From contig NC_080423.1 in NCBI RefSeq assembly GCF_029873635.1, forward strand, positions 110,811,087-110,875,086: 64,000 nt of DNA. Direction: 5' to 3'. The stretch is from Malania oleifera (Eukaryota; Streptophyta; Magnoliopsida; Santalales; Ximeniaceae). Every line of letters starts with the position of its first letter. Position 1 is the first letter of the stretch. Below are positions 23,993 to 37,540 of the stretch, in pieces. The translations under genes were made by a program, and so were the position numbers. The notes beneath the pieces were generated by a model. The model saw nothing but the letters and a program-made list of their open reading frames with translations, was not told where the DNA came from and searched no databases.

Positions 23993-25660
23993 TCTCACGC
24001 TCCGAACCCGCAGGTGGGTCCCAGGGGTGAATATTGGAACCTAACCTGTCTCTGTATCAATTCAAATATACATGATACGATACAATAAAAGGATCCGACC
24101 CCGTGGGGTACACAGATGCCCTATACACATACACATACAAATCCATACTCATCATATACACAGTGAAATACGGTATTTTCATACATATATAGTATCATAC
24201 CAGAGTCTACATAAGCTAGGATATACATTCCCATAATACAAAACATACCCCAGGTGTTTACAAAACCATCCTGACAACCCGAATACCAAAACTCATACCT
24301 AACAAGTACTAGCAGTAGCTAACGACACCCCCGCTTCCAGACGCTAGGATGCTAATTACGACTACCTGAAGGACCTGAAAAACATTGTACGTACATTCGG
24401 GGTGAGACACCTCTCAGTACGGAAGAAAGCAGGTTATATCAGTGTGTGCCATACCAGTGTTATTTTATGCAAAATATAACACTATACGATACGATACAGT
24501 TCAAAAACATTTCCGTACAGTTTCATACAGTTCTAGTATTTTCACAAATGCTTTCTAGTACGTACGATGCCCAAAACATACGGTTAGTGTTGTCACACTA
24601 ATACGCAACTACGCTATGAAACCCGAAGTTTCAAGTGATTACATTGTCAATACGATGTAGCTCACACAAGTACACAACTACTCCATGAACTCAAGTTTCA
24701 CAGCGATTACATTGCCATACACGCAACTACACCATGAACTCAAAGCTTCACAGTGATTACATTGCCACACAGGGTGGCTCACATGCTTCGGTGACCAGTC
24801 GGATGATATAGTGATATTTCACACCCTCGGTTATAGAGTCGGACAATCTCACCCACGGTTTTGACACTGGTACATGGCGCAGCGTACAGTAATTAGCCGT
24901 CATATAGCTATTTAAGAGTACGGCAATTAGTCGCTACTAGCCGATTTCACAAAACTTAGAATCATTTTGGAGCTCATACTCCTTTACATATCAGCGTATG
25001 GTAATAAACCGCCACATAACTATTTTACAACATACCTGGAACAATTTCATACAACCATACATACCACACTTATTTGGTTTACGGCAAATCATATCATTTT
25101 CCATTTCAAGTATACAGTTTATACAAATATGGATAACAGTCATCTCGATAATACAGATTAAACAAAATGAACGGTTTTCTAAAAAAAGCAAAGATGATAC
25201 ATGAAATCCCCAACTTTCCTTGAAAACTATAACCCGAAAATCTCGTATTTTTACCTGATAGATTTTCCTAAATAAGTTACCAAAACATACATACGATCGT
25301 AGCCTATAAGCTTACCAATCCTGATTTTAAAAATAAACTGATATAAACTGAATCCCCTTATCTTAACCCGAATTCCAACTACGAACTCTACGGTCCCTAA
25401 AACTACGAATCGAGACTCCAAAACCTACAAACCACAGAACAATACATGCTTACAATTTGTACTACTACACATATACTGAATCAAAAACGAGAACCAAGTC
25501 TTACCTCGATTTTAGTCTAAAACCCGAAATCGCTTGAAACGAAATTTCGATCCGCTAGAAACGTAGAGAATCCTTCCCTAGTCCTCGCAGTAATGTCCGA
25601 TTTACAAATCAGACGAAGAAATCGAGGAGAGAGAGAGAGAGAGAGAGGGCTCCGAATTCT

Positions 25661-25691
<31 letters not shown>

Positions 25692-25992
25692 CCAAATCTT
25701 ACCCAAGAAGCAACCTCAAAATATCTTTTAAAGGCCTTTGACCCGGGTGGATTCGTCGACGAATTGGCGTCCTCGTCGACGAGTCTGACATTACCTTCGT
25801 CGACAAAGAGGTGGCCTCGTCGACGAGCCAGATATTTCAAATTTTTTCGAACCTCTCGGCATACCCTCATCGATGAGCCTCTAAATTTCATCGACAAAAA
25901 CGGTAGAAGTTTCTTCGACAAACTCTTCTCAATTTACCATTTTATCCTTCTTTTACATAATTAATCCATATATCACGGTTTGGGTTCTTACA
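23993..25992 (-). mobile_element. Gypsy element 1: 3' LTR (about 2.0 kb)
   Basis: In minus orientation the LTR starts TGTAAGAACCC at 25992, directly after a polypurine tract (plus-strand complement 'acctcccctcctt'). It runs to about 23993, where it matches the end of the solo LTR at 50997 except for the terminal dinucleotide. It contains a GA tract (25628-25687), TCGTCGACGA-type palindromes (about 25750-25920) and a region homologous to 51000-52500. The other LTR and target duplication are missing. Confidence 0.8.
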
Positions 25993-26059
25993 ACCTCCCC
26001 TCCTTACAAAAATTTTGTCCTCAAAATTTGCAATCTCTCATTACAAACACATTCATACT

Positions 26060-26370
26060 ACTACATACATACACACTCTCGGGTGAACCAGCAGCCATTT
26101 ATACAGAGCCCCGTCATGATACATACATACATACTCTAGAGAAAATGGCAGTCATTTATACGCAGCCCCGATATGATACAGACATACATACTTTAGAGAA
26201 TACGGTGGCCATTTATACACAGCCCCGATACGATATATACATACATACTTTAGAGAATACGACGGCCATTTATACGCAACCCCGATACGATACATACATA
26301 CTCTACAGAAAACGGCAACCATTTATACGCAGCCCCATCACGATATATACATACATACTCTTCCTCACTT
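26060..26370. repeat. 57-bp minisatellite, about 5 units
   Basis: The landmark 'catttatac' recurs at 26096, 26153, 26210, 26267 and 26320, with periods of 57, 57, 57 and 53 bp. It lies between the chromodomain end and the polypurine tract of gypsy element 1, in the 3' untranslated part. Because 57 is a multiple of three, it creates a long repetitive plus-strand ORF that is not a gene. Confidence 0.85.
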
Positions 26371-26524
26371 ATGGTGGAGGAATACCATGGTTACATACAT
26401 ACATGGCCTCAGGAATTTACAATACAACTAGACTCTCCCAGAGACTAACCACCAAATACAATACGATAATAGAGGATTACATACATACATACATACTCAT
26501 ACCACCCTACTGTCCAACTACAAC

Positions 26525-29500
26525 TCAGAATAACTGCGGATACTTCCGGCGTATTTCCGTTTCCAGTTCCCAAGAAGCTTCCTCAACCTCGTGGTTTCGC
26601 CATAATACCTTCACCAATGGTATTTCTTTGGTACGAAGCTTTTGAACTTTACGGTTCAGAACCTGAATAGGTATTTCCTCATATGCTAAAGTATCCTCGA
26701 TTTCCAACTCATCATAACTGATAACATGAGATGGATCCAACACGTACCTTCTCAACATGGATACGTGAAACACATCGTGGACCCTCGAGAGTGTTAGGGG
26801 TAGTGCAACTCTATAGGCTATCAGACCCACTCCCTCAATAACCTCGAATGGTTCGATATACCTCGGGCTCAACTTGCCATTCCTTCCAAATCTCATCACT
26901 CCCTTCATTGGAGTGATTCTAAGGAATACTTCACCCCCTACCTCGAACTCCAACTCATGGCGGTGAACATCCGCGTAACTCTTCTATCGACTCTGAGCCG
27001 ATCTAATCCTCTCCCGGATCAAGCCTACCTTCTCAGACGCCTGCTGCACGAGTTCATGTCCTAAAACCTGACGTTCACCGACCTCATCCCAATACAAAGG
27101 AGATCGACACCTCTGACCATACAAGGCCTCGAACGGTGCCATCCCTATACTAGCCTGGAAGCTGTTGTTATAGGCAAACTCCACTAGTGGTAGAAACTAA
27201 ATCCAACTACCACCGAAGTCTAATACACAAGCCCGTAACATATCCTCCAAGATCTGTATCGTCCTCTCCGACTGTCTATCAGTCTGGGGGTGGAACATTG
27301 TACTGAAAGTAAGCTTCGTCCCCAGTACTTCCTGTAAGTTCTTCCAAAATCAAGAAGTAAACCTCGGATCTCGATCTGAAACAATGAACACCGGTATGCC
27401 ATGCATTCTCACTATCTCATGCACATACAAGTGCGCTAGTCTACTCAAAGGGTAGCTAATCTTCGTTAGTACAAAATGAGCGAATTTCGTTAACCGGTCT
27501 AGGATTACCCAAATCTGCCCGTGAAGCGCTGATGGCAATCCAGTAACAAAGTCCATGGAAATGTGCTCCCATTTCCACACCGGAATAGGCAAGGGTTGCA
27601 ACGGCCCTGCCGGCCTTTAATGTTCAGCCTTCACCTGCTGACAAGTCAGACACTGCTCCACAAATCAGGCAATATCCCTCTCCATACCACTCCATTAGAA
27701 GGACTCGCGCAAATCCCGATACATTTTCATATTACCCAGATGTACCGTATACAAAGAATGGTGCGCTTCCTCTAGAATAGTCCTTCTGATCTCATCGTCA
27801 CTTGGAACACAAAGTTGTGTCCCAAATCTCAACACAATTCTGTCAGAGATGTTAAAATCCGTAGCTAAACCCTGCTGCACTTTCTCCACAATCTCAGCTA
27901 ACTCCGCATCACTAGCCTACGCGGCTTTAATAACTCAAACAAGGTCGGTTGGATTACCAAGCTAGCAATGAAAGTCTGATGATCAACAGTCACCAATTCC
28001 ACGCCAAGGCTTTCTAAATCTCGTCTGACATGATGCTGAGCTACAACTGCAGTTACTGCTCCATGCCCTGACTTTCGACTTAACGCATCTGTTACCACAT
28101 TAGTCTTTCCTGAATGATAACTGATCGTGCAATCGTAGTCCTTAATCAACTTTAGCTACTACCTTTGCCTCATATTCAGCTCCTTCTGCGTGAAAAAGTA
28201 CCTAAGGTTTTTGTGGTCAGTGAAAATCTCACACTGAACACTGTATAGGTAGTGTCGCCAGATCTTTAGGACATAAACTACAGCAGCCAATTCCAGATCA
28301 TGCGTAAGGTAATTTTTCTCATACTCTTTAAGTTGCCGAGAAGGATAAGCTACCACTTTACCTTGTTGCATAAGCACACATCCCAAACCCTTCAGGGACG
28401 CGTCGCTATAGATCTCCAAACCCCCATCCCTCGAAGGAGTGGTCAATACTAAAGCAGTAACCAGTCGGTGCTTCAACTCGAGAAAGCACTGCTCGCAATC
28501 ACTTGTCCAGTCAAACTTCACCCCCTTCTTAGTCCATCGTGTGAGAGGTCCAGACAATTTAGAGAAACCCTCCACGAACCGACAATAATAACTCGCTAGT
28601 CTTAGAAAACTCCAAACCTCCTGCGCACTCTTCGGTCTAACCCAGTCGACCACAGCTTCAATATTGCTAGGATCAACGGAGATACCACCCCTAGACACCA
28701 CATGACCTAAGAACGTGACCTGATTCAACCAGAACTCACACTTCTTCAACTTAGCATACAACTTCCTTTCTCGTAGAATCTGTAGCACCAAGTTCAGATG
28801 ATTCTCATGCTCTTCCAAACTCCTCGAGTATACTAGAATGTCATCGATGAACACCACTACGAACTAATCTAGGTACTCGTGAAACACCATGTTCATCAGA
28901 TCCATAAATACTACCGACGCATTGGTCAACCCAAACGGCATAACCAAGAACTCATAGTGGTCGTATTTGGTTTAGAAAGAAGTCTTCGTTATATCCTCAG
29001 ACCTAACCCTCACCTGATGATACCCTGACCGTAGGTCGATCTTCGAAAAGACCTACGTTCCTTGCAGTTTGTCAAAGAGATCATCTATACGAGGCAAAGG
29101 GTAACGGTTCTTCACCGTCACTTTGTTGATCTCACGGTAGTCAATGCACATACGCATCGACCCGTCCTTCTCCTTCCCAAACAAAACTGGAGCTCCCTAG
29201 GGCAAAACACTTGGTCGAATAAAACCCTGATCCAATAATTCTTGCAACTGCTCCTTCAACTCTCGAAGTTCTGCTCGAACCATCCAGTACAGAGCTTCAG
29301 AGATCGGTGCCCTTTCAGGCAGCAACTCTATCGCAAACTCCACCTCACAATCTGGAGGTAAATCGAGTAATTTGTCAAGAATCACATCCAGAAACTCGTT
29401 GACCACTCGAATATCCTTGAGCCTCAACTCCTCCTGTGGAGGTTACTTCACGCGAGCTAGGTACCCCTGACACTCGTCCAAGAGTAGCCTCCTCGTTTGT

Positions 29501-29660
29501 AATGCTGATAGAATCTGTGGCATTGAACGCACACACGATCCTACGAACTCATACTCCTACTCCCCAGGAGGTCTAACACGACTACCTTCCTACGACAATC
29601 AATCACTGCAAAATTAGGGAATAGCCAATCCATCCCCAGTATGACATCAAAACCATACAT
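26525..29660 (-). pseudogene. Gypsy element 1 pol remnant (chromovirus type)
   Basis: Reading minus from high to low coordinates: the C-terminal part of an aspartic protease (ILGMDWL, about 29640-29560), reverse transcriptase (about 29430-28800, active-site FIDDILVY), RNase H (about 28480-28150), the zinc-finger/integrase region (about 27900-27000, with MDFVTGLP and VSDRDPRF) and a C-terminal chromodomain (about 26640-26525, LVKVLWRNHEVEEASWELE). In-frame stops and frameshifts interrupt it repeatedly. Gag, the primer-binding site and most of the protease are absent: the sequence stops at about 29660 against an LTR in the opposite orientation. Domain order protease-RT-RNaseH-integrase-chromodomain places it in Ty3/gypsy chromoviruses, probably the Tekay/Del side. 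Not functional. Confidence 0.9.
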
Positions 29661-30621
29661 GTCGACGAATGGAAATCAGAAATAGAAGGAGGCCGTAGAC
29701 TTCGTCGACGAATATATTCGTCGATGAAGACTTAAGAGAATTCGTCGACGAACACAGGACTTCATCGACGAGAAAATACCGAGAGAGGTTCTGAGGCAAC
29801 TTTAATTTCATCGACGAATACAGGTTCTCGTCGACGAAATTTGTGAAGGACTCGTCGATGAAGTACGGGCTCGTCGACGAAATCTGCTGATTCTATAAAT
29901 ATGGGGAAATCCAGATATTTAAGTTCCTTAAAGAAGCCAACGCTCCCTCTCTCTCTCCCCTTCGGCTCACTCTCTCTCTCTCTCTTCATTTTTGGGATGT
30001 TTTTACGCCGGATCAACGATCCGAAGTCACCACGACGCTTCTGGCGGAGTTCTCTCCAAATCTGCTGGAGTGGATTGTGGGAGAACGCTAGTTGGAAATC
30101 ATCCCAGAGTTGAGGTAAGGCTTTTAAGCCATATTTGGTTTTGCGCTAGTTATAAGAAATGTTGTGCACATGAAAACTTAAACTTAAATGCTTTTTGTTG
30201 AAAACTTTCTACTCAATATGCGGGTTTTTGACAGTTGAGGAAAATATTGTATGCTTAGAAATACTGAACTTTAATTCTGAGATTTTTCATTTTTCAGGGT
30301 GTTGAGTTAGGAACCCTGCGGGTGTGGGACAGTTTTATTAGAGGCTTTGCAGGAATCAGGTAAGTGGATAAACTAAACTAGTACTGTTTTGGAAAATGCT
30401 TATATATATAGTTATCATTTGATTTATGGAAAATGTATATGATTATATATATATATATGTGTCTTATATTTGCAAAATACCGTGAAAATGATCGTATGTT
30501 GAGTATGTGGAAAATCTACTGTGTGGCATGAGTAAAAAAGTTGTGTAATGCTGTTTTCTGGGAATGTGGATGATGTGGATTTTTATAATGGAAAACCGGC
30601 GTACGGGCCGAGATGTTTTTG

Positions 30622-30653
<32 letters not shown>

Positions 30654-31887
30654 GATATGTTTGCCGGCGTACGGGCCGTGCTATGTGATTTTCTGGCGTA
30701 CGAACCGTGCTATGTGATTTGCCAGCGTACGGGCTATGCTATGTGATTACTATTTGCCAGCGTACGGGCTGTGCTATGTGATTACTGTTTGCCAGCGTAC
30801 GGGCTGTGCTATGTGTAGCTGGCATACGGGCTGAGCTATGATAAAATGTGAAATACCGACGTACGGGTCGATGATTTTTATGATACATATATATATGTGA
30901 AATGATATGATTGATGTGAAAATAAATGAAATGAGATATTTATGTATCACGATTTTAGTATATGTATATGGTATCAGAACCTGGTTGGCTTGGTTTAGGC
31001 TAGCACTTGCACGGTACCGTTGCTATATGTCCATGGTCCTCGTGATCATGATGTTAACGCTGCTGTACGGAGTGGTGTGAGATTGGATGGTCAATGTGGT
31101 TATGTTTGAGAAGTGTGCTGTTATCGCCCCTGGTGTACGAACCAGTCTGGGTAGACCCATCGGACCTACAGCCTAGACTATCGACTTGGCAGTGGTCGGC
31201 CAACCATTGTCAAGTCCCACCTTCGGGCCACACAACCCAGTCATGTGCGGGTAATACATGATAACAACCAGCTAACCTACCAGGATTGTTTTATGTTATT
31301 ATTATTATTATGACATGAGTTGAGATATGTTATGAAAATGCAGTATGTTCTGTCATGTTGAACTATATATATATGTTTTCCTAGATTTGATAAACAGTAT
31401 TGGATATGATATGTATGGTATATGTAGAACATGGTATACTCATGTTGCCACACACTAGTATTAGTTTATTTCCCTTACTGAGAGGTGTCTCACCCCTAAA
31501 TTTTATTAACTTTTCAGGAGCCCCGGATAGAAGAGCGGGAAAATCCCCACAGAATTAGTGTTGTTTATTTGCCCTCTGCGAAGGGTAAGTTTTTGGTAGG
31601 GACAGTTAGGTTTTTGTGAGAATTGTCCCTAGATTCCATTTTTGGGATGTATATACTGAGAGATAGTGTTTGTAGTACTCTGGTATATGTCATGCACATT
31701 ATGATGAGATGTATATGATTTTATGCTTTCTACTGCGTAGGCTTCTGTTGTATGTTTTGTTATATCTCTGGTACCCACAGGTCTAGGTGGATGGTGACCT
31801 GCTGAGTTGGATTGTGGGATACGTAGTAATGATCTTATGATGTCAATAAATAAATAAATAAATGTGAAAAATGAGCAGGTCGTGACA
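29661..31887 (+). mobile_element. Gypsy LTR L1, plus orientation, 5' end truncated
   Basis: Homologous to the LTRs at 54423 and 59320. It lacks roughly the first 50 bp and ends GGTCGTGACA at 31887. It has TCGTCGACGA palindromes (about 29700-29880), TATAAATA at 29894-29901, CT tracts (29945-29985) and conserved blocks ending or bounded by splice-like sites (donor at 30115; blocks 30298-30359 and 31518-31584; acceptor before 31741). A tandem repeat lies at 30590-30880. Confidence 0.82.
30590..30880. repeat. Degenerate 30-35-bp tandem repeat in LTR L1
   Basis: Units centred on 'gcgtacgggc' followed by 'tgctatgtgatt' repeat about seven times. Other LTR copies carry unrelated minisatellites at the same relative position. 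Confidence 0.8.
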
Positions 31888-32028
31888 AAGTTGGTGCTCA
31901 TGTGTATCAAACTCATCCATAGACTCCTTTGCTGTTAACAAGTGGTATTATAACTGACAGTTTGTAACTTCGGGCAAGTGACATCATTAAAAGTCGAGGT
32001 GTGAACCTAATTCTCCTGACTTTCTAAC
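31888..32028 (+). other. Leader-like remnant between LTRs L1 and L2
   Basis: A 141-bp non-LTR stretch. 'agtggtattataactgac' near 31941 is a degraded look-alike of the initiator-tRNA-Met primer-binding site found after many copia and gypsy LTRs. It may be the leader of a retroelement into which L2 inserted. Uncertain. Confidence 0.3.
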
Positions 32029-33402
32029 TGTAGAGATCCGAAAAATTTATTTATGGAGAATAATAAAGGAATGAAATGGAAATTTTAAAAGAAACAATAG
32101 GTCTCGTTGACGAATCCCCTGTTTTTGTCGACGAAGGTCTTTCAGTGGTTCGTCGACGAAGTTTAGGGGTCGTTGACAAAAAGATCCCAAATGACTGAAT
32201 TTTTAGGTTTAGGGTTCATCAACAAAGTCCTTCTTTCATCGATGAACGTTCAACCATGACTCGTCGATGATGACATCATTTCGTCGACAAGGTTGGCTGA
32301 GTATAAATTGAATTTTTTGTTTCTTATTCATTAAGCAACCTCAAATCCTCTATTTCTCTCTCTAAAAACATCGTATCTCACCTTCTCTCTTCGATTTTTC
32401 GTCATTCATCACCTTATTTGACGATCGGAAGTCGCTACGAGGATTTAGGGGAAATTCTCTACATGTCTAGTGGAGTGGATTTTCAAATGGGGTCTTTCCA
32501 GGCTTTACCCCAAAGTTGAGGTAAGGGTAGAAATGAACTGTTTGACTAGTATATGACGATTTAAAAAGGGGTGTATGGGTTTGGGAATGTTTTATAGTTG
32601 TTAATTTGGAGTTTGAGTTGATAAACTAGGGTTTTTGAATCAAGGTTCGGATGAGCGCCGCAGGCATCATTTTGGGGTCCCTGCTGGCGTAGTTCAAAAA
32701 ACCGGGTAAGGGGAATAGATTAAGCTAGTAGTTTTTATGGATTTACTGGTTTAAATGGAAAATATATGTGTATATAAATGTATATGATTATTATGAGAGT
32801 TTTAAAAGAAAAGCCAATCGTTTGAATTATGATTTTAAGCCTAGGGTTGTGTAGATATTATTTGTGAAAAGTTATAACTGATGTTTTTATGTATGATATG
32901 ATTTACTAGAATAATATGAAAGTATATGATGATTCAGTATGTTTTGACGAATGTTCACTGATATATGAAATGTATTGCATATGTATAACTGCATTATATA
33001 TTTTCATGTTGCCACACAATTGTATTTAGTTTATTTTCCCTTACTGAGAAGTGTCTCACTCCCGAATATTAAATGATTTTTCAGGAACCCCTGAGAGATC
33101 GGCGGGTCGTGATCGCCGTTGAGTTTGTCAAGTTACCCTGTTAAGAGGGTAAGTTTTGTATTAGGATCAGTAGAATTTTGTTGTAGGGTCATTTTGATAT
33201 TTTGATGGTTGTATATAAGCACAATATTTGGTGATGTAGTAAACTCTGGTATTATGTAATTAATGGTCTGATGGATGTAATTTATTTTACTCCTGCTTAG
33301 GTTTCCGCTATTTATGTCAGGCTATCCCCGCCACCCATGGGTCTGGGTTGATTTTTCTATTTATTATGCTACATTTTATATTAAGAAATTGAGGGCGTTA
33401 CA
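32029..33402 (+). mobile_element. Gypsy LTR L2, plus orientation, internally deleted
   Basis: Starts TGTAGAGATCC and ends GGCGTTACA, 1,374 bp, shorter than its relatives of about 2 kb because the central minisatellite-bearing part is missing. It keeps the palindrome array (32100-32290), TATAAATT at 32302-32309, a donor at 32521 (GAG|GTAAGG), the block 33085-33148 and an acceptor before 33301. Flanking 5-mers do not match, so it is not a clean solo LTR. Confidence 0.75.
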
Positions 33403-34283
33403 ATCATAGTACTGAAATTCGTATAATCATGGTACTGAGATTCGTATAATCATGGTACTGAAATTCGTAAAATCATGGTACTAGAATTCGTATAATCATG
33501 GTACTGAAATTCGTATAATCATGGTACTAGAATTCGTAAAACATATCTCTGTACTATATTCATATTCTCAAGCCACACCATACTTTAATACATAATATTC
33601 ATAATTTAATAAATTGTATAATATTTTAAAATTTCCTAACATAGCATATTTCCCTTACCTGACTACTGGAAAGCCCCTATGGTATACTGGCCTAACACCC
33701 GCAGGGCTTCCTACACAACACACTGAAAACAACATTTTATAGAACATAATATCAGTATTTCTTTGCCTACATCATTTCATATAACTGCCAGAAAGCCAAA
33801 AACTACATAAAAGGTCTTACCCTGAATTTGGGATGAATTCCAACTTCGTTTCACCAACGATCCGCTCCGTCAAATTTGTAAAGAACTCCACCAGGAACAT
33901 CATGGTAGCTTCAAATTGTCGATCCGGCGACTGACGGGGCTAGAATCGAAGAGAGAAGGGAGAGAGACCGTAAGAGAGAGAGAAGCGCTGAAATTGGATA
34001 AAAATCCGAGTTTTCACTATTTATAGGGCTAGATTCGTCGACGAGACACGTCACCTCGTCGACGAGTCCTTAAGTAATTTCGTCGACGAACCTTGCTTCC
34101 TCGTCGGCGAAATTTAGACAGCCCAACACCCCTCTCGGTATTTTCTCGTTGACAAAATCTTGTCTTCATCGACGAGGTCCTCGTATGCCTTCGTCGACGA
34201 ATCCCCTATGTTCGTCGACGAGGGCCCTGAAAAATTCTCTTCCTCTTTATTATTCAAATAATATTATTATTTGGGTCATTACA
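33403..34283 (-). mobile_element. Gypsy element 2: 3' LTR, truncated
   Basis: In minus orientation it begins TGTAATGACCC at 34283, next to a polypurine tract (plus complement 'ttctcccctccttataa'). It carries palindromes (34028-34225) and a TATAAATA on the minus strand near 34020, and stops at a run of repeats of about 25 bp ('aatcatggtactg'), where LTR L2 abuts. Confidence 0.82.
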
Positions 34284-34548
34284 TTCTCCCCTCCTTATAA
34301 AATTTCGTCCTCAAAATTTACTATCTGTATTTCCTTCTATCATCCCATAAAGGCAAATGGTCTACTTATTTTATTACCTACCCTCACTTATGGCGGAGGA
34401 ATACCGTGATTACATGGGTAGTTCTTGGAGATTACAACCATAAAATAAAATTTCTCTCAAAACTAAAATACTACCTAACCTATGCTCTACATTACAATTA
34501 CACTGGACTCAACAAAATAAAATTACCATCTTAACATATACATTAATA

Positions 34549-37540
34549 CTATAATTCATCAAATAAATGGGGATATTTCCATCTGATTTCATCTTCAAGC
34601 TCCAATGAAGCTTCTTCAATCGCGTGGTTTCTCCATAGAACTTTCACCAGTGGTATCTTCTTGTTGCATAATTCTTGTTCTTTCCTATCTAAGATCTGTA
34701 TTGGAGCTTCTTCATACGCTAAAGCTTCATTGACTTCCAATTCTGCATGGCTAATGATATGGGAAGGATCGGAGACGTATTTCCTTAACATAGAAACATG
34801 AAATACGTCATAAATTTGAAATAGAGATGACGGTAAAGCTAGCCGATAGGCCACTGACCCAATCTTCTCAATTATTTTAAAGGGGCCAATAAACCTAGGG
34901 CTTAACTTACCCTTCTTCCCAAATCTTAAGATTCCCTTTAGTAGAGTTATTCTCAGAAATACATGATCACCCACTTCAAATTCTAGTTCTCGGCGGCGAG
35001 TATCCGCGTAGCTTTTTTGCTGACTCTGCGCTGCACTGAACCTATCTCGAATAAGTCGGACTTTATCATACGCTTGCTGAATTATCTCTGGACTCAAAAC
35101 TCGCCTTTCACCTACTTCATCCCAGAAAAGAGGAGATTGACATCTCCTACCATATAATGCCTCATAAGGTGTCATACTGATGCTAGTCTGATAACTGTTA
35201 TTATAAGCAAATTCAACTAGCGGCAAAAACTGAATCCAACTACCTCCAAAGTCTAGCGCACAGGCACGAAGCATATCTTCTAATACCTGGATTGTTCTCT
35301 CAGTCTGACCATTGGTCTGAGGGTGAAAAGCTGTGCTGAATGCTAGCCGAGTCCTTAGTGCCTCCTGTAAACTCCTCCAGAACCGTGATGTAAAACGTGG
35401 ATCACGATCGGAGACTATGGATACCGGCACTCTATGGGGTCGAACAATCTCCTGTATGTAAATCTCTGCTAACCTGTTCATAGGGTAGCTGACTTTAATG
35501 GGCGAAAAATGCGTTGTCTTTGTCAACCTATCAACTATTACCCAGATGGCATTCTGATCATGCAGCGCTGGTGGTAGCACAGTAACAAAATCCATGGATA
35601 TATGGTCCCACTTCCACTCAGGAATAAAAAGTGACCGCAATTGACCTGCTGGTCTCTGGTGCTCAGCCTTAACCTGCTGGCACGTCAAACACTGTTGCAC
35701 AAACGCTGCTATTTCTCTCTTCATGCCACTCCACTAAAAATAATCTCGTAGATCCCTATACATTTTCGTACTGCCAGGATGAACAGTGTCAGGATGAACA
35801 GTGTATAGAGATCTGTGTGCCTCCTCTAGAATCATCCTCCTAATACTGTCATCTGCAAGCACACAATCTGGTGCGAAATCTCAAAGTCCCATCATCAGAA
35901 ATGCTGAATCCTTCTCCTTGACCATCTTTTATCCTGGCAAGCACCTCCACTAACTTTGGATCATCTATCTGAGCAGCTTTAATTCTCTCATATAGTGTAG
36001 GCTATACAATCAAACTGACAATAAGCACCTGGGAATCATCCTCCACTAATTCTACATCGAGTCTCTCTAAGTCCATCAGAATCGGATGCTGAATTACCAC
36101 TACTAGCTGTGCTGTGTCTTATGATTTACGGCTCAATGCATTGGCTACCACATTTGTTTTACCTAGGTTGTAATTGATGGTACAGTCGTAATCCTTGATA
36201 AGTTCCAACCACCTCCTCCGCATATTCAACTCTTTCTGCGTAAAGAAGTACTTTAGGCTTTTATAATCAGAAAATATCTTACACCTCTCACCATAAAGGT
36301 AATGCCTCCAGATCTTCAGTGCATGTACAACCGCAGCCAATTCTAGATTATGAGTAGGGTAGTTCTTTTCATATTCTTTCAACTACCTAGACGCATATGC
36401 TATCACCCTACCATGCTGTATCAGCACACAACCAAGCTCTTTCAAAGACGCATCACTGTAAATAACGTAACCATCACCTCCCAATGGAATCGTCAGAACT
36501 AGTGTAGTGACGAGCCGCTGCTTTAATTCCTAGAAGCTCTGGTCGCATCTTCATCCCACACAAATCTAGCATTTTTGCTAGTCAATCGTGTGAGTGGTCC
36601 CGACAAAGCCGAAAACCCCTAAACAAAACAACAGTAATAACCTGCCAGTCCTAAGAAACTCCTAACTTCCTGCACATTTCTCGGTCTAGCCCAATTTACC
36701 ACTACGTCAATCTTGCTGGGGTCCACTGAAATACCGTCCCCTGAAATAACATGGCCTAAAAATGCTACCTTCTCAAGCCAGAACTCACACTTGCTAAACT
36801 TGGCATAAAGCTACTCCTCTCTGTGTGTCTGCAGCACCTGCCTCAAATGCATCTCATGATCCTCAAAACTCCTCGAGTACACTAGTATATCATCAATGAA
36901 AACTACTACAAACTGATCTAGATACTGGTGGAAAACTCTGTTCATCAAGTCCATGAACACGGCCGGGGCATTCGTCAGACCAAACAACATAACGAGAAAT
37001 TCATAGTGCCTGTACCTGGTCCTAAAGGCTGTTTTCGCAACGTCCTTCGCTTTTACTTTCACTTGATGATACTCAGATCTGAGGTCAATTTTGGAATATA
37101 CCCATGTACCCTGGAGCTGATCAAACAAATCGTCTATACGGGGTAGAGAATATTTATTCTTAATAGTATCCTTGTTGATTTCTCTGTAATCGATACACAT
37201 CCTTATGGATCCCTCTTTCTTCTTTACGAATAACACTAGAGCTCCCCATGGCGATACACTTGGTCGTATAAACCCCTTATTTAACAAATCCTGCAACTGC
37301 CCCTTTAATTCTCCTAATTTAGCTGGAGCCATACGATAGGGAACCTTAGAAATCGGCGCAGTCCCTGGAGGTAAATCTATAGGAAAATCTACTTCGTGCA
37401 CAGGAGGCAACCCTAGTAGTTCTTCTGGAAAAACATCTAGAAATTCTCATACTACTAGAGTGCTGTCAATCTTCAATTCATTTTCAGATACTTCTTTCAC
37501 AAAGGCTATAAACCCCTGACCTCCATTTAGGAGTAATCGT
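34549..37540 (-). pseudogene. Gypsy element 2 pol (integrase-chromodomain frame intact)
   Basis: From high to low coordinates on minus: a protease-RT linker, reverse transcriptase (37410-36811, with FIDDILVYS), RNase H (about 36480-36119), then an uninterrupted 391-codon frame at 35724-34549. That frame holds part of the zinc finger, the integrase core (MDFVTVLP, VSDRDPRFTS, NGQTERT, giving the D, D and E residues) and the chromodomain (LVKVLWRNHAIEEASLELE). Stops and frameshifts break the RT and RNase H parts, and gag, most of the protease and the primer site are deleted. The element could not transpose by itself. It is closely related to gypsy element 1. Confidence 0.9.

Noticed and set aside
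25593-25964. ORFs over GA tracts in LTRs (also at 54605-55020, 59526-59850, 63359-63806)
   Set aside because: Dinucleotide runs plus the palindrome array keep frames open by chance. The proteins are Arg-Glu or Ser-Leu rich without domains.
25980-26645. 221-codon plus-strand ORF
   Set aside because: It is opened by the 57-bp minisatellite and runs antisense into the chromodomain region of gypsy element 1.
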